Source of the DNA: Chlorobiota bacterium
Lineage (GTDB): Bacteria > Bacteroidota > Ignavibacteria > OLB7
DNA: 64,000 nucleotides
Assembly: GCA_016710285.1 (NCBI GenBank)
Contig: JADJXR010000001.1
Location: forward strand, 124,001-188,000
Direction: 5' to 3'
The notes beneath the pieces were generated by a model. It saw nothing but the letters and a program-made list of their open reading frames with translations. It made no database searches and was not told where the DNA came from. This document shows positions 39,667-50,134 of this stretch, in pieces. The position numbers and the translations under genes were made by a program. Each line of letters begins with the position of its first letter. The first letter of the stretch is position 1.

Positions 39667-42084
39667 ATGAACCATAGCCCACTCCTTCCACGCCTTCTTC
39701 TTTTTGGCTTGCTTCTGCTGGCCTTCGCTCGCCAGGCTGCGGCCCAGCCTGGGGAGGACAATCAATTTTGGGATGGCAATTTCAGCTGGAACGGCGTTGG
39801 GGGGCTGGTGCTGGCCATTGCCAACAACGCCTGCAACACCTACGTGGCCGGGCAGTTCGCCAGCGAAATCGGGCAGACGAACTACGTGGCCGCCTGGAAC
39901 AACGGAAGCTGGTCAATCCTGGGGAACGGGGCCAACAGCAGCGCGAACGGCTCAATTCTTGCCCTTGCTGCAAACGGCGTGGATGTTTACGCCGGCGGAA
40001 ATTTCACGGCCATTGACGGGGTGGGCGCGGCGCGAATCGCCCGCTGGGACGGCGGCGAATGGCTGCCGCTGGCCGGCGGAGTAAGCGGCGGGGTGGCCAC
40101 CACCATCCACTCCATCGTGGTCAACGGCAGCGATGTGTACGTTGGCGGGCGGTTCACAACGGCGGGAAACGTTGCGGCGCGCAACATCGCCCGCTACGAT
40201 GCCCGCACCGGAACGTGGCATCCGGTGGGGGATGGGGTGAATGGAACCGTCTATTCCATCATCCTGAATGGCGATGACCTTTTTGTTGGCGGGAACTTCA
40301 CCCAAGCCGGCGATAACCCTGCTTCGATGGTGGCGCGTTGGCGGCACTCAACCCAGGAATGGTCATCGCTGGGGAAAGGGATGAATCAAGAAGTCCGCGC
40401 CCTTGCCCTGATTGGCGATGACCTTTACGCTGGCGGATTATTCACCCTTGCCGATGATGACCTGATACTCTACATCGCCCAATGGAACCTTCGGAACCCC
40501 GGCTGGCGCGCGGTTTCCGGCGGCGTGAACGACCGGGTCTATACCCTGGCAAGCAAGGGCTTCACCCTTTATGCCGGCGGGCGATTCACCGTGGCGGGGA
40601 ACCGCCCGGCACGCTACATCGCCCAGCTTGAAGCCAGCGGAAAATGGAGCCAGGTTGGCAACGGCGTGAACGATACCGTCTATGCCATTGCCCCGTGCGA
40701 CGAACGAATCTGCGTTGGCGGATCCTTCACCCTTGCCGACTCCCTTCCGGTTGATTATCTGGCAGCATGGGATGGGACCGCATGGAGTTCCTTCCGCAAC
40801 CCGGTCAACAACGGAACCAACGACCATATCTACGCAATGGCCTCGCTGGGGAACACCATCATTGCCGGCGGGCGGTTCACGGTGGCCGGAAGCCGGATGA
40901 TTGGCCATATCGGCCAATGGGACGGGACCGAATGGCAGCACCTTTCCACCGGAGTTGATGGCCCGGTCCATGCGGTGGCGGTCCACGATGGGCGGATTTA
41001 TGTTGGCGGTGAGTTCAACTATGCAGGGAACGTCTATTCCCCCAACATCGCCTGGTTCGACGTCGCAACCCAGACGTGGCACGAAGCCGGCGGCGGAACC
41101 AACGGAAGCGTCCACGCGCTTGCCACCGACGGAACCGACCTGTACGTTGGCGGAAATTTCAGCAGTGCCGGCGGAACCGCAGCCGCGAACATTGCCCGCT
41201 GGAACATTGCCAACAGCCGCTGGTCCGCAATGGCCGGCGGGTTCAACAGCAGGGTGAATGCCGTGGCCGTTCGGGCGGGCCAAGTGTTTGCCGGGGGTGA
41301 GTTCACAAACGCCGGTGGAATCCCCGCCGCGCACATTGCCAGTTGGAATGGAAATGATTGGAACCAAGTTGGCGCGGGGTTCGACTCCTCCGTCTATGCC
41401 CTCACCTTCTTTCTTGGCGACCTGTATGCTGGCGGAAGTTTCAGCAGCTCCGGAACAATGGTGGTCAACGGCATTGCCCGGCTTGGCGGGACCGAATGGT
41501 TGCCAATGGCCGGCGGCGTTTCCGAAGGTGGAGCAGGGACCTCCGTTCGGGCGATTGCCCCCGCGCGCGGCGGCTTGTACGTTGGTGGCGAATTCAGCCT
41601 TGCCGGCGGGCGCCCGGCCAACTACATCGCCATTTGGGATGGCGAAACTTGGACCACGCTTGGGACCGGGCTAAGCGGCGCGCTCCCAACGGTCTATGCC
41701 CTTGCGGCCACCAACCAAGCCTTGTATGCCGGCGGAAATTTCTCCATTGCTGGCTTCAAACCCAGCAGCCACTTTGCCCGATGGACGCGGCTAACCGGAC
41801 CAAGCGGGACCGGCAGCAACCCCGCCGCCGAATCGTTCGCAATCGCCCCGAACCCGGCGGTGGGCCAAGCCTTTGCCCGGCTCCGCACCGCAACCGCAAC
41901 CAGCGCGACGATCCATCTGGTCAACTCCGTGGGGGATATTTCCACAACGGTGTTTGCCGGTGAGCTTCCCGCCGGAACTCATGCCTTCCCCCTTCCCCTT
42001 TCCACCCTTCCTGCTGGCGTGTACCTTTGCGTGGCAACCATTGGCGGGAAGGTCCGGACGGAAAAGATTGTGCTGGGGGAATAA
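39667..42084 (+). CDS. T9SS surface protein with 14 propeller-like repeats (paralogue 1 of 3)
   Basis: 805 residues from the ATG at 39667, which directly precedes the signal peptide (LPRLLLFGLLLLAFARQAAA). The body consists of 14 repeats of about 45-50 residues with the core pattern YVGGxFTxAGxxxAxxIARWDG...WxxLGxGVNGxVYAL. The C-terminus is a T9SS sorting domain (FAIAPNPAVGQAFARL ... PAGVYLCVATIGGKVRTEKI). Fourteen blades would suit two seven-bladed beta-propellers; this is inference. Exported to the surface, probably by the adjacent SprA. Ligand unknown. It starts a run of three co-directional paralogues. Confidence 0.85.
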   Translation: MNHSPLLPRLLLFGLLLLAFARQAAAQPGEDNQFWDGNFSWNGVGGLVLAIANNACNTYVAGQFASEIGQTNYVAAWNNGSWSILGNGANSSANGSILALAANGVDVYAGGNFTAIDGVGAARIARWDGGEWLPLAGGVSGGVATTIHSIVVNGSDVYVGGRFTTAGNVAARNIARYDARTGTWHPVGDGVNGTVYSIILNGDDLFVGGNFTQAGDNPASMVARWRHSTQEWSSLGKGMNQEVRALALIGDDLYAGGLFTLADDDLILYIAQWNLRNPGWRAVSGGVNDRVYTLASKGFTLYAGGRFTVAGNRPARYIAQLEASGKWSQVGNGVNDTVYAIAPCDERICVGGSFTLADSLPVDYLAAWDGTAWSSFRNPVNNGTNDHIYAMASLGNTIIAGGRFTVAGSRMIGHIGQWDGTEWQHLSTGVDGPVHAVAVHDGRIYVGGEFNYAGNVYSPNIAWFDVATQTWHEAGGGTNGSVHALATDGTDLYVGGNFSSAGGTAAANIARWNIANSRWSAMAGGFNSRVNAVAVRAGQVFAGGEFTNAGGIPAAHIASWNGNDWNQVGAGFDSSVYALTFFLGDLYAGGSFSSSGTMVVNGIARLGGTEWLPMAGGVSEGGAGTSVRAIAPARGGLYVGGEFSLAGGRPANYIAIWDGETWTTLGTGLSGALPTVYALAATNQALYAGGNFSIAGFKPSSHFARWTRLTGPSGTGSNPAAESFAIAPNPAVGQAFARLRTATATSATIHLVNSVGDISTTVFAGELPAGTHAFPLPLSTLPAGVYLCVATIGGKVRTEKIVLGE

Positions 42085-42164
42085 GCTGCGCGGCCACCGT
42101 GGCGGCTGCTGCTTCAACGGAAAAAAAATTATCCCAACTGTGGGTTCATCTCTGAGTTGATATC

Positions 42165-44862
42165 ATGCGTGTTCTACTTCACATACTTCTGCTGATTGGT
42201 GGCGCGGCTTCGCTGGCGGCGCAGGGCCAGGAACCGACCCTTCCCACCTTGGCCCAGCCATTGGGTGATTTCCTTCGGGAGGATGGATCGCTTGATCTTT
42301 CCAGCAATATTCACGGCCAACTGGACCCCACCGGCTGGCGGATGGAGCTTGCCCCCGATGGCTCCCCACGTTTCAAAAAAACCCCCTCCCCTTCCCTGCT
42401 TGCGGCGGCGCATCCAGATGATATTTATTGGGATGAGCGGTTCAACATTGGCGGGGCTGGCGGGGCAATCTACACGGTGGCAATCAGCGGGTGCCAGGAT
42501 GTGTACATCGGCGGGCGGTTCACTTTTATTGGCGACATCATCGCCAACAATATCGCCCGCTGGGATGGCAGCCAGTGGCACACGCTTGGCGAAGGGCTTC
42601 GCGCTGGCCAGCGGAACGCCGCCGTCACCGCAATCACCGTGAACGGGGAGGATGTTTACGTTGGCGGTGCGTTCGATTCCGCAGGGACGAAGCAGGCCAC
42701 AAACGTTGCCCGCTGGACCGGGTTGGATTGGCTGGCCCTTGGCTCCGGATTGGGGCAACCTGGCGACACCGTTCTTGCGCTGGCCGTTGACGGCAACACC
42801 CTGTTTGCCGGGGGAAGATTCGCCGCCAGCGGAAACATCTCCACCGGCCCGATTGCCCGCTGCGACCTGAGGAACAGCAGCTGGTCCACCATGGGGCCAG
42901 GGCTTTCCGGCGACACCATCGTCGTCAACGACATCGCGCTGTATGGCCAGGACCTGTTTGCCGGCGGGAAGTTCGCACGCGCCGGGGGGCTTCCGCTGAA
43001 AAATCTTGCACGATGGAACGCCACCACCGCTTCCTGGAACGATGTGGGCGGCGGCATTAACGGAACCGTGGAAGCCGTGGCCGTCCACGGGAACGACCTG
43101 TACGTTGGCGGGAGCTTCACCCAAGCCGGAACCGTGGCGGCGTTGAACATCGCCCGGCGGGACCTTACCGAAAGAACCTGGAACCCAATGGGAAGCGGCC
43201 TAAACGGAAGCGTCAGCGGGATTGATGTAACCGGCGGACGGGTGTTTGCCGTGGGGCGGTTCCGCAACGCCGGAACCCAAGTGGTGAACCGCATCGCCGT
43301 TTGGGAGACCGGAAGCTGGGAGCGGTTGGGGAAATCGGAGGAGATTGGGCTGAACAACGATGCCTACGACGTGGTGATTGGCGGAACCAGCGTGTACATA
43401 GTTGGCAAGTTCACCCGCGCCGGAAGCCTGGGCGCGTACGGAGCCGCACTCTGGAACCTTGCCACACGGACGTGGGGAAGTTTCGACATCACCGTTGGCG
43501 AAGGGGTCAACGGCCCGATTTACGCCATTGGAATCAACGGGCGCGACGTGTACGTTGGCGGGCGATTCAGCATTGCCGGAAGCATCCGCGCAAACGCCGT
43601 GGCAAAATGGAATGGCATTGCCGGCACCTGGTCCCCGCTTGGGACCGGCGTTGGCGTGGTTGACACCACCACCGGGTCCACCCCGGTCGTCTATTCCATT
43701 GCCGTCAACGGGCGCGATGTGTATGTTGGCGGGCGATTCGACCGCGCCGGCCAGGTTCAATCGCACAACATCGCCCACTGGAACGGAGGGGTCTGGCGTT
43801 CGATGAACGAAGGGATCGGCTACAACTACCAAGGGGGCACGTACGATTCCGCCTCCAAAGTTTTTGCCGTGGCGGTCCGCAATAACGAGGTGTTCGTTGG
43901 CGGCCAATTCGATCTTGCCGGCGGCAAGCGTGCCAACCGTGTGGCGCGGTGGGACCAAGCCACGCAAACGTGGTCCCCGCTTGGCAACGGGCTTGGCGGA
44001 AGCAGTTTCTACACCTTCGCCCAAGCGATTGCTGCCGACGCAAACAACGTCTATGTTGGCGGCGTGTTCCCAACCGCTGGGAACGTCAACGCAAAGAACA
44101 TTGCCCGGTGGGATGGCAACCAATGGAGCATCCTGGGAACCGGAAACCAGAACGGGGTGAACAACTCCGTCTATGCCATTCAGATCACAAAGGATGGCGA
44201 GGTGGTGGTGGGGGGGGATTTCACCATCGCCGGAGCAACCCCCGTGAAGAACATCGCCATTTGGCGGAACAACGCCTGGACCGACCCCGGCGGCGGGGTG
44301 AACGGAAAAGTTTATGCGATTGACACCGCCAACGATGGCATCTACGTTGGCGGCAGCTTCAACCTGGGCGGGAACCAAGTGCTTTCGCGCATTGGCCGCT
44401 GGGACGGATCCACATGGACCAACCTGGGAAGCGGAACCGGGGCGGGTTGGCCCCGGGGAAACGGTGGTCCGCGCCATTGGAAGCACCGGGCCGGAGGTCT
44501 ATGCCGGGGGTGAGTTCACCCTTGCCGGGCAGCATCCCAGCTACAACATCGGGCGTTGGTTCAAGGGGCTTCCCGGGATGATCTCCTCCGCCGACGATCC
44601 CAACGGAACTACCCCATCGGGCAGCCAAACCATCTGGCTTGATCGTGCTTCGGGGCAACTGTATCTTCGCGGCAGCTTCCCCCACCCCGCCACGCTGCAA
44701 CTGATGAACGTGCGGGGCCAGCAAACGGGGGAACCACTGCTGGTGGAAGCCGGACAATCGCACCAACTGTGGGCGATTGCAGATCTGCCAAACGGACTCT
44801 ACTTCTGCCGCATCCAGATGGAGGGCGTGACGAAGGTCCTTCCGGTGATGATTGCCCGGTGA
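42165..44862 (+). CDS. T9SS surface protein with 14 propeller-like repeats (paralogue 2 of 3, frameshifted)
   Basis: Signal peptide LLHILLLIGGAASLAAQ, then a short leader with LDLSSNIHGQLDPTGWRM that recurs in paralogue 3. Thirteen repeats are read in the first frame (to 44513). Near 44445 the frame changes, and the +1 frame encodes repeat 14 (EVYAGGEFTLAGQHP) and the T9SS tail (LQLMNVRGQQTGEP ... LPNGLYFCRIQMEG) to 44862. The reconstructed length is about 898 residues. That the missing fourteenth repeat lies exactly across the break is internal evidence for one gene. Function as for its neighbours: secreted surface protein of unknown ligand. Confidence 0.83.
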
Positions 44863-44959
44863 TGCCAGCCCGGCAACGCCGCGCTGGATTTCGGCGATTC
44901 CCCTTCCCTGCAAGAAACTCTACCTGACGAATCCGATACCTTGAAATAATCCTTCAGCC

Positions 44960-47716
44960 ATGAAAACCATGCTACGCTCCGTACCATTGCTTCTGCTTCT
45001 GCTGTTTGGCGTGCAGCTCCATCATCTTGCCGCGCAGGTTGCGCCGGTGGAGTTTGGCGGCGACCTTCAGCAAGGGGAGCCAAAAATTCCGCTGGAACGA
45101 ATACTGAACCCCGACGGGACCGTCAATCTTTCATCGGGAATACAAGGGACGCTGGACCCCAAAGGGTGGCGCATGACGGTGGACCACCACGGCCGCCCGC
45201 GATTTGTGCAGGCCAACGGGACCTTCGGCGTAGCCTCGGTTGCCAGCAAGCCAGGCGATGACCAGTGGGACGACCGGTTTGGCCAAGCTGCCGACAACGG
45301 CGGGCTGAACGATGAGGTGTTCACCGCAGCGGTGTTCAACAACTGGTTGTTTGTTGGCGGCGCATTCACCCAAGCCGGATCCAAAGCGTTGAACTACATC
45401 GCCCGCTGGAACGGGTCGTCGTGGCAATCGCTGGGGGATGGCCCGCTGAACGGAACCAACGGGTTCGTCTATGCCCTTGCCATTCGCGGCGACATCCTGT
45501 ACGTGGGTGGGAAATTCACCACCGCCGGCGGGGTTCCCGTGAAGAATATCGCCCAATATTCCATCAGCCAACGGGTGTGGGCCGGGATGGGGCCGTTTGG
45601 GCCAAGCTCCGTGGGTCTGGGGGGAGATGACCAAGCCTTTGTTGGAGCAATTTTGGTGAAGGACACCCTGGTCTATGCCGGCGGCAGCTTCAACGATGCC
45701 AACGGAACCCCAGTGAAAAACCTGGCGGTGTGGGACCTTGCAAAAAAACGCTGGTTTGCGGTTGGGGACCCAGGAAGCGGAGTGAATGGAACCGTGAACG
45801 CCATTGCAGCCTTAAAGTCGAAAATTTTTATCGGCGGGAATTTCAGCTCCGTCGGGTCGGTCCCGGCAAGCGGCATTGCCCGTTGGGATGGCACGAATTG
45901 GTCATCGCTGGGGAACGGGGTCAACGGGTTCGTCAACGCGATTGGGGTGATGGGCGACACCCTGTTTGTTGGCGGAAGTTTCTCGATGGCCGGGGATAGC
46001 GGCGCAAAAAATATCGCCCGCTGGGAGGAAGACTCCATCCGTTGGACCCCGGTGACGGGGGTTTACCAACTGTGGGATTCCATCGCCCCCTTCCGCGAGG
46101 ACGACGGCGTGAACGGCATTGTCCGTTCCATCACCATCAGCGGGCGGAAGGTGTATGTTGGCGGCACGTTCCAATCGGTCTTCCCGGGCCAGTACACCCT
46201 GAACCGGGTTTATTGCGGCTACGTTGCGGTCTGGAACGAGCTTCCCGAATCGAACATCTGGTGGCAGACGCTTGGCTACGGCTCGCGCGCGGGGACCGAT
46301 GGATTCGTCAACGCAATCGCGTTGAAGGATGATGAGGCCTATGTGGCTGGCAGCTTCACCACCGCTGGTGGCGAGCCATCGGCGCGGGTGGCGCGGTACT
46401 CTGGCGGGCGATGGTTCCCGTTCAACAACAACTCTAGCGGCGGGGCAACCATCATCACGGAATTCGACGAGCGGGTGTATGCCAGCGGAAAATTCCGCGC
46501 CGGCGCAACGGGGAATCCGTTGGATGTGAACATCGCCTCGCTGGATGGAAACGTCTGGACCAATCTTTCCGGAACCGTCACCGGCCCGGTGTTCTCGCTG
46601 GTCGGCCACGGCGATGACCTCTATATCGGCGGGGCGTTCCGTTCGGGGAATGGCTTGGCGGCAAACAACGTCGTCCGCTGGAACAAGACAAGCAACAAGT
46701 GGGAGCTTCTGGGAACCGGGGTGAACGGCCCAACGTTGGCGTTCATCTCGGCAATGGCAATCAGGGGGGATAAGCTGTACGTTGGCGGATTGTTCGACAC
46801 CGCCGGAACCACCCTTGCCCAAAATGTTGCCGTGTGGGACTTGACCAAACAAACCTGGTCCAATCTGGGAAGCGGCATTGATGGCGTGGTCCTCTCGCTG
46901 GCGATTGACGATGCCGGAACCTTGTACGCTGGCGGGCGATTCCTGCGCGCCGGGGGGCAGCCAGCCAGCAACATCGCACGTTGGGACGGCACATCGTGGA
47001 CCCCGCTGGATAGCGGGTTGAACGAAGCGGTCTTCGTCCTTTCGGTTCGCGGCAACTACCTGCACGCCGGCGGCGATTTCACCGCATCGGGAAACCAGCC
47101 GCTGGGCCATATCGGCGTTTGGAATATCGAGCAAAAGCATTGGTTCGGATTGGGGAGCGGGATTGGCGGGCACTTCGCCCCGTACGCCAACACAATGGCC
47201 TGGCGTGGGCCGGACATGTATGTTGCCGGATACTTCTCCCTTGCCGGTGGCGATAGCGCGGCAAACATCGCACGCTGGAACGGGAACCAATGGATCAGCT
47301 TGGGAAGCGGCGTGAACGGAACCGTCCACGGGATGACCGCCATTGGCAACGACATCTACCTGTGCGGGAATTTCACCAATGCCGGGGCGAAGGCCTCGAT
47401 CTACTTCGGCATCTGGCACGAAACCCCGCTTGCAGCCCCGGGCGAACCGGCCACGGCCGTTCGCGGGCTGCGCAGCTGGCCGAATCCAACAACCGGAAAT
47501 GGGCAGATTGGGTTCACACTGGAACGCCCAACCCACGTCACGATCCAGGTGCTGAACCTTCGGGGCGAAAGGGTGGCCACACTGTACGACGGCACGTTGT
47601 ACGCCGGCGACCACATCGTCAACCACGACCTTTCGACGCTTCCTGGCGGAACCTACTTGTACCGCCTAAACGCCGAAGGAAACGTCAGCAGCGGCATGGT
47701 GACGGTGGCGAAATAA
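44960..47716 (+). CDS. T9SS surface protein with 14 propeller-like repeats (paralogue 3 of 3)
   Basis: 918 residues. Signal peptide PLLLLLLFGVQLHHLAAQ, then VNLSSGIQGTLDPKGWRM, shared with paralogue 2. Again 14 repeats with the GGxFTxAG core, some degenerate (YASGKFRAGATGN, YVGGTFQSVFPGQ). The T9SS tail reads RSWPNPTTGNGQIGFTL ... LNLRGERVATLYDG ... PGGTYLYRLNAEG. Longer insertions than in paralogue 1 separate repeats 5-7. It is 97 nt downstream of paralogue 2 and probably belongs to the same cluster of exported proteins. Confidence 0.87.
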   Translation: MKTMLRSVPLLLLLLFGVQLHHLAAQVAPVEFGGDLQQGEPKIPLERILNPDGTVNLSSGIQGTLDPKGWRMTVDHHGRPRFVQANGTFGVASVASKPGDDQWDDRFGQAADNGGLNDEVFTAAVFNNWLFVGGAFTQAGSKALNYIARWNGSSWQSLGDGPLNGTNGFVYALAIRGDILYVGGKFTTAGGVPVKNIAQYSISQRVWAGMGPFGPSSVGLGGDDQAFVGAILVKDTLVYAGGSFNDANGTPVKNLAVWDLAKKRWFAVGDPGSGVNGTVNAIAALKSKIFIGGNFSSVGSVPASGIARWDGTNWSSLGNGVNGFVNAIGVMGDTLFVGGSFSMAGDSGAKNIARWEEDSIRWTPVTGVYQLWDSIAPFREDDGVNGIVRSITISGRKVYVGGTFQSVFPGQYTLNRVYCGYVAVWNELPESNIWWQTLGYGSRAGTDGFVNAIALKDDEAYVAGSFTTAGGEPSARVARYSGGRWFPFNNNSSGGATIITEFDERVYASGKFRAGATGNPLDVNIASLDGNVWTNLSGTVTGPVFSLVGHGDDLYIGGAFRSGNGLAANNVVRWNKTSNKWELLGTGVNGPTLAFISAMAIRGDKLYVGGLFDTAGTTLAQNVAVWDLTKQTWSNLGSGIDGVVLSLAIDDAGTLYAGGRFLRAGGQPASNIARWDGTSWTPLDSGLNEAVFVLSVRGNYLHAGGDFTASGNQPLGHIGVWNIEQKHWFGLGSGIGGHFAPYANTMAWRGPDMYVAGYFSLAGGDSAANIARWNGNQWISLGSGVNGTVHGMTAIGNDIYLCGNFTNAGAKASIYFGIWHETPLAAPGEPATAVRGLRSWPNPTTGNGQIGFTLERPTHVTIQVLNLRGERVATLYDGTLYAGDHIVNHDLSTLPGGTYLYRLNAEGNVSSGMVTVAK

Positions 47717-47854
47717 CGGCAGCGAAATAACAGACGCACATTGCGCAATCCCCGCCCACCGGAGCCAACAACGGCATTCATGGGCGGGGCAGCAATGCAG
47801 GAGTATCAACCTCCATTTGCCGCTGGCAACGTTCAACTTTATCAACATCTCCAC

Positions 47855-48568
47855 ATGGCATTGATCGGTATTTCAAAAGGGAGCGGAAGCGTGAAGATGG
47901 GGCGGTACGCGGAATGGCTTCGGAAAGCAAATCCCGAACTAGAGTTTCTTGACCTGATAACCAGCCAGGACCTGAGGTCCGATATGGAGCGGGTGCATGG
48001 GCTGGTGCTTACCGGCGGAAGCGACATCCACCCCGCACGCTACAACGCTCCCCACCACCTTCCCCTGTGCCATGACATTGACGAAGCCCGCGACGCAGCC
48101 GAGCTAGAGATGACAGCGATTGCCATTGAACGGAAGATTCCGGTGCTGGGAATTTGCCGGGGAATGCAACTGCTGAACGTCTTTTTTGGCGGAACGCTGA
48201 TCCCCCACATCCCCGAACGAACCGGAACCCCGGACCACCAGAAAGATGGAAACGAGGACCGCCGCCACCCCATTGAAGTCACCCCGGGAAGCATGATCGC
48301 CAAATACACCCGCACCCTTGATGGCGAAATCAACAGCGCGCACCACCAAGCGGTGGATGCTCCGGGAATCGGCCTAACGATTACCGCCGTTTCCCACGAT
48401 GGCATTGCCGAAGCGATTGAGCTGAAATCGGACAACCGCGAATCCTTCCTGCTGGGCGTGCAGTGGCACCCCGAGCGGATGGAGGATGCCAACAACCCAT
48501 TCGCCGATTTCATCAGGGAAGCGTTTTTGTTCGAGGTGATGGGGACGAAGGTGATGGCCGGCGCGTAA
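47855..48568 (+). CDS. Class I glutamine amidotransferase-like protein, peptidase C26 (PuuD type)
   Basis: 237 residues from the ATG at 47855; an upstream TTG at 47741 would add a non-family extension. Catalytic residues: nucleophile Cys101 in the elbow VLGICRGMQLLNV and His near 204 in GVQWHPERM with the following Glu. The loop VLTGGSDIHPARYN is typical of gamma-glutamyl-gamma-aminobutyrate hydrolases. It likely hydrolyses gamma-glutamyl amides such as those of polyamine catabolism. No other puu genes are adjacent, so the physiological substrate is open. Confidence 0.87.
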   Translation: MALIGISKGSGSVKMGRYAEWLRKANPELEFLDLITSQDLRSDMERVHGLVLTGGSDIHPARYNAPHHLPLCHDIDEARDAAELEMTAIAIERKIPVLGICRGMQLLNVFFGGTLIPHIPERTGTPDHQKDGNEDRRHPIEVTPGSMIAKYTRTLDGEINSAHHQAVDAPGIGLTITAVSHDGIAEAIELKSDNRESFLLGVQWHPERMEDANNPFADFIREAFLFEVMGTKVMAGA

Positions 48569-48626
48569 TCGTTTCCGATACCGGCTGCCCGGACGGGAAG
48601 CAATCGGCACGGCTCACGGAAAAATC

Positions 48627-48673
48627 AATGAAAGAAAAGGGGATGCAGTTGCTGCATCCCCTTTTCTTTCATT
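48627..48673. terminator. Bidirectional terminator, 22-bp perfect palindrome
   Basis: Arms 48627-48648 and 48652-48673 pair perfectly around a 3-nt loop (TTG). The outer arms are A/T-rich and the core GGGGATGCAG/CTGCATCCCC is GC-rich. It follows the C26 amidotransferase gene and could also stop leftward transcription from a lost gene. Confidence 0.85.
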
Positions 48674-48711
48674 CCAACTTTTCTTTTGCTCCAAGCGATT
48701 GGGCTTGGTGT

Positions 48712-48765
48712 TTAGAAATTTGGATTCGCGTCCCGCTCGGTTTTGCTAAGAGGGATGTAATGCCA
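48712..48765 (-). pseudogene. Possible C-terminal remnant of a SusD/RagB-like protein
   Basis: Read leftward, the last 18 residues before a stop are WHYIPLSKTERDANPNF-like, recalling the IPxSExxxNPNL ending of SusD/RagB lipoproteins. The upstream leftward frame shows no recognisable domain, so at most an eroded gene end remains. The gap 48569-49002 otherwise holds only the palindrome and a promoter-like box. Confidence 0.2.
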
Positions 48766-48966
48766 GAACCCCGCCGGCAAGGAAGCATCCCACAATCGGA
48801 GACCAAGCCGCTGATGGTGGTGGCAACCGAATGGGACATGGCGAACTTCGATTCCACCCCAGCAATCTGGAACTGAATCCTGAATTTTCGAAAACAGCAA
48901 TTTTGGAGAAGCCTTGTTCTTGAATATTGCTGCGAACGGATCGCCGCCGGAATGCGCCCGCGTGGG

Positions 48967-48974
48967 TAGATTTG
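48967..48974 (+). promoter_or_regulatory. Candidate -7 box of queG
   Basis: TAGATTTG is an exact TAnnTTTG match, 28 nt before the queG ATG. The -33 region shows no clear TTTG. Confidence 0.35.
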
Positions 48975-49002
48975 CAGCCAAGACCCAGCCGAGCAATCAA
49001 CC

Positions 49003-49941
49003 ATGCCAATGCCAGCAACCAATCATACCGAAGCCATTCGCCATTTCATCACCTCCACTTTAGGTTTCGACCTTGCCGGGATTGCCGCAGCCGAGCGGAT
49101 GGACCGGGAAGCAGACCTGTTTGAAGAATGGCTTGCCCACGGCCACCACGGCACCATGGAATGGATTGCCCGCAACAACCACAAACGCCGCGATGTTCGC
49201 CAAATCCTGCCATCGGCACGCTCGGTGATTGTGGTGGCACGCAACTACTACACCCCATTCCACCACGCCGCCAACCCCGACCACGCAAAAATCAGCCGCT
49301 ACGCCTGGGGGCGCGATTACCACAACATCCTCCCAAAAAAATTGAAGCAACTCCATCAGTTTATCCAAACGCTGGAACCGAACGCCGAAAGCCGCTGGTA
49401 CGTTGACACCGGGCCGATACTGGAAAAACAATGGGCCGCGCGGGCGGGGCTTGGATGGATGGGGAAACATACCAACATCATCAACCGGAAGATGGGGAGC
49501 TGGCTGTTTCTTGGGGTGCTGATCTCATCGCTTGAGTTGGAGTACGATTCCCCCATTGGCGACTTCTGCGGAAGCTGCACCCGCTGCCTTGATGCCTGCC
49601 CCACCAACGCCTTCCCGCAGCCATACCTGCTGGACGCAACCCGCTGCATCAGCTACGTGACGATTGAGCAGTTGCCGAAAGAAGAAATCCCGAAGGAGTA
49701 CGGCCAGCAGATGGAGAACTGGGTGTTCGGCTGCGACATCTGCCAAGAAGTCTGCCCCTGGAATCGGTTCCAAACGCCAACCAGCGAACCCGATTTCCAC
49801 CCCCGCACAGGCGTGATGGACCTGACGGTGGAGCAGGTCCAAGCCATGAGCGATGAAGAGTTCCAGGAGCGATTTCAAGGAAGCCCCGTGCGCCGCGCAA
49901 AGGCCGACGGATTCCGGAGAAATGGGCGCGGGGTGGGGTGA
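49003..49941 (+). CDS. queG: Epoxyqueuosine reductase
   Basis: 312 residues. The family's two 4Fe-4S ferredoxin motifs are intact: CGSCTRCLDACP (from about residue 189) and CDICQEVCPWN (from about 244). The cobalamin-binding N-terminal part contains ISRYAWGRDYHNILPKKL. QueG reduces epoxyqueuosine to queuosine in the wobble position of tRNAs with GUN anticodons, using cobalamin. The protein is slightly shorter than E. coli QueG because the C-terminal HEAT extension is missing, which is common. An alternative start is the ATG at 49009. Confidence 0.95.
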   Translation: MPMPATNHTEAIRHFITSTLGFDLAGIAAAERMDREADLFEEWLAHGHHGTMEWIARNNHKRRDVRQILPSARSVIVVARNYYTPFHHAANPDHAKISRYAWGRDYHNILPKKLKQLHQFIQTLEPNAESRWYVDTGPILEKQWAARAGLGWMGKHTNIINRKMGSWLFLGVLISSLELEYDSPIGDFCGSCTRCLDACPTNAFPQPYLLDATRCISYVTIEQLPKEEIPKEYGQQMENWVFGCDICQEVCPWNRFQTPTSEPDFHPRTGVMDLTVEQVQAMSDEEFQERFQGSPVRRAKADGFRRNGRGVG

Positions 49942-50134
49942 AAGCAGAACTGAGCAGCCTTGCGACCGAAGGCCTTCCGCTCCATCTCCATGAAACTAAA
50001 CTTCACCTCCCCCGATTCGGCGGCTGCCGTAAGTTTGCGGCACCGGGGAACGGGGCCGCGCAACGCTTGATGCGCCCCCTCTGATTCCCCCAAAAACCAA
50101 TCAGGCACGGCTCTCCATTGATTCCTGCACAACC

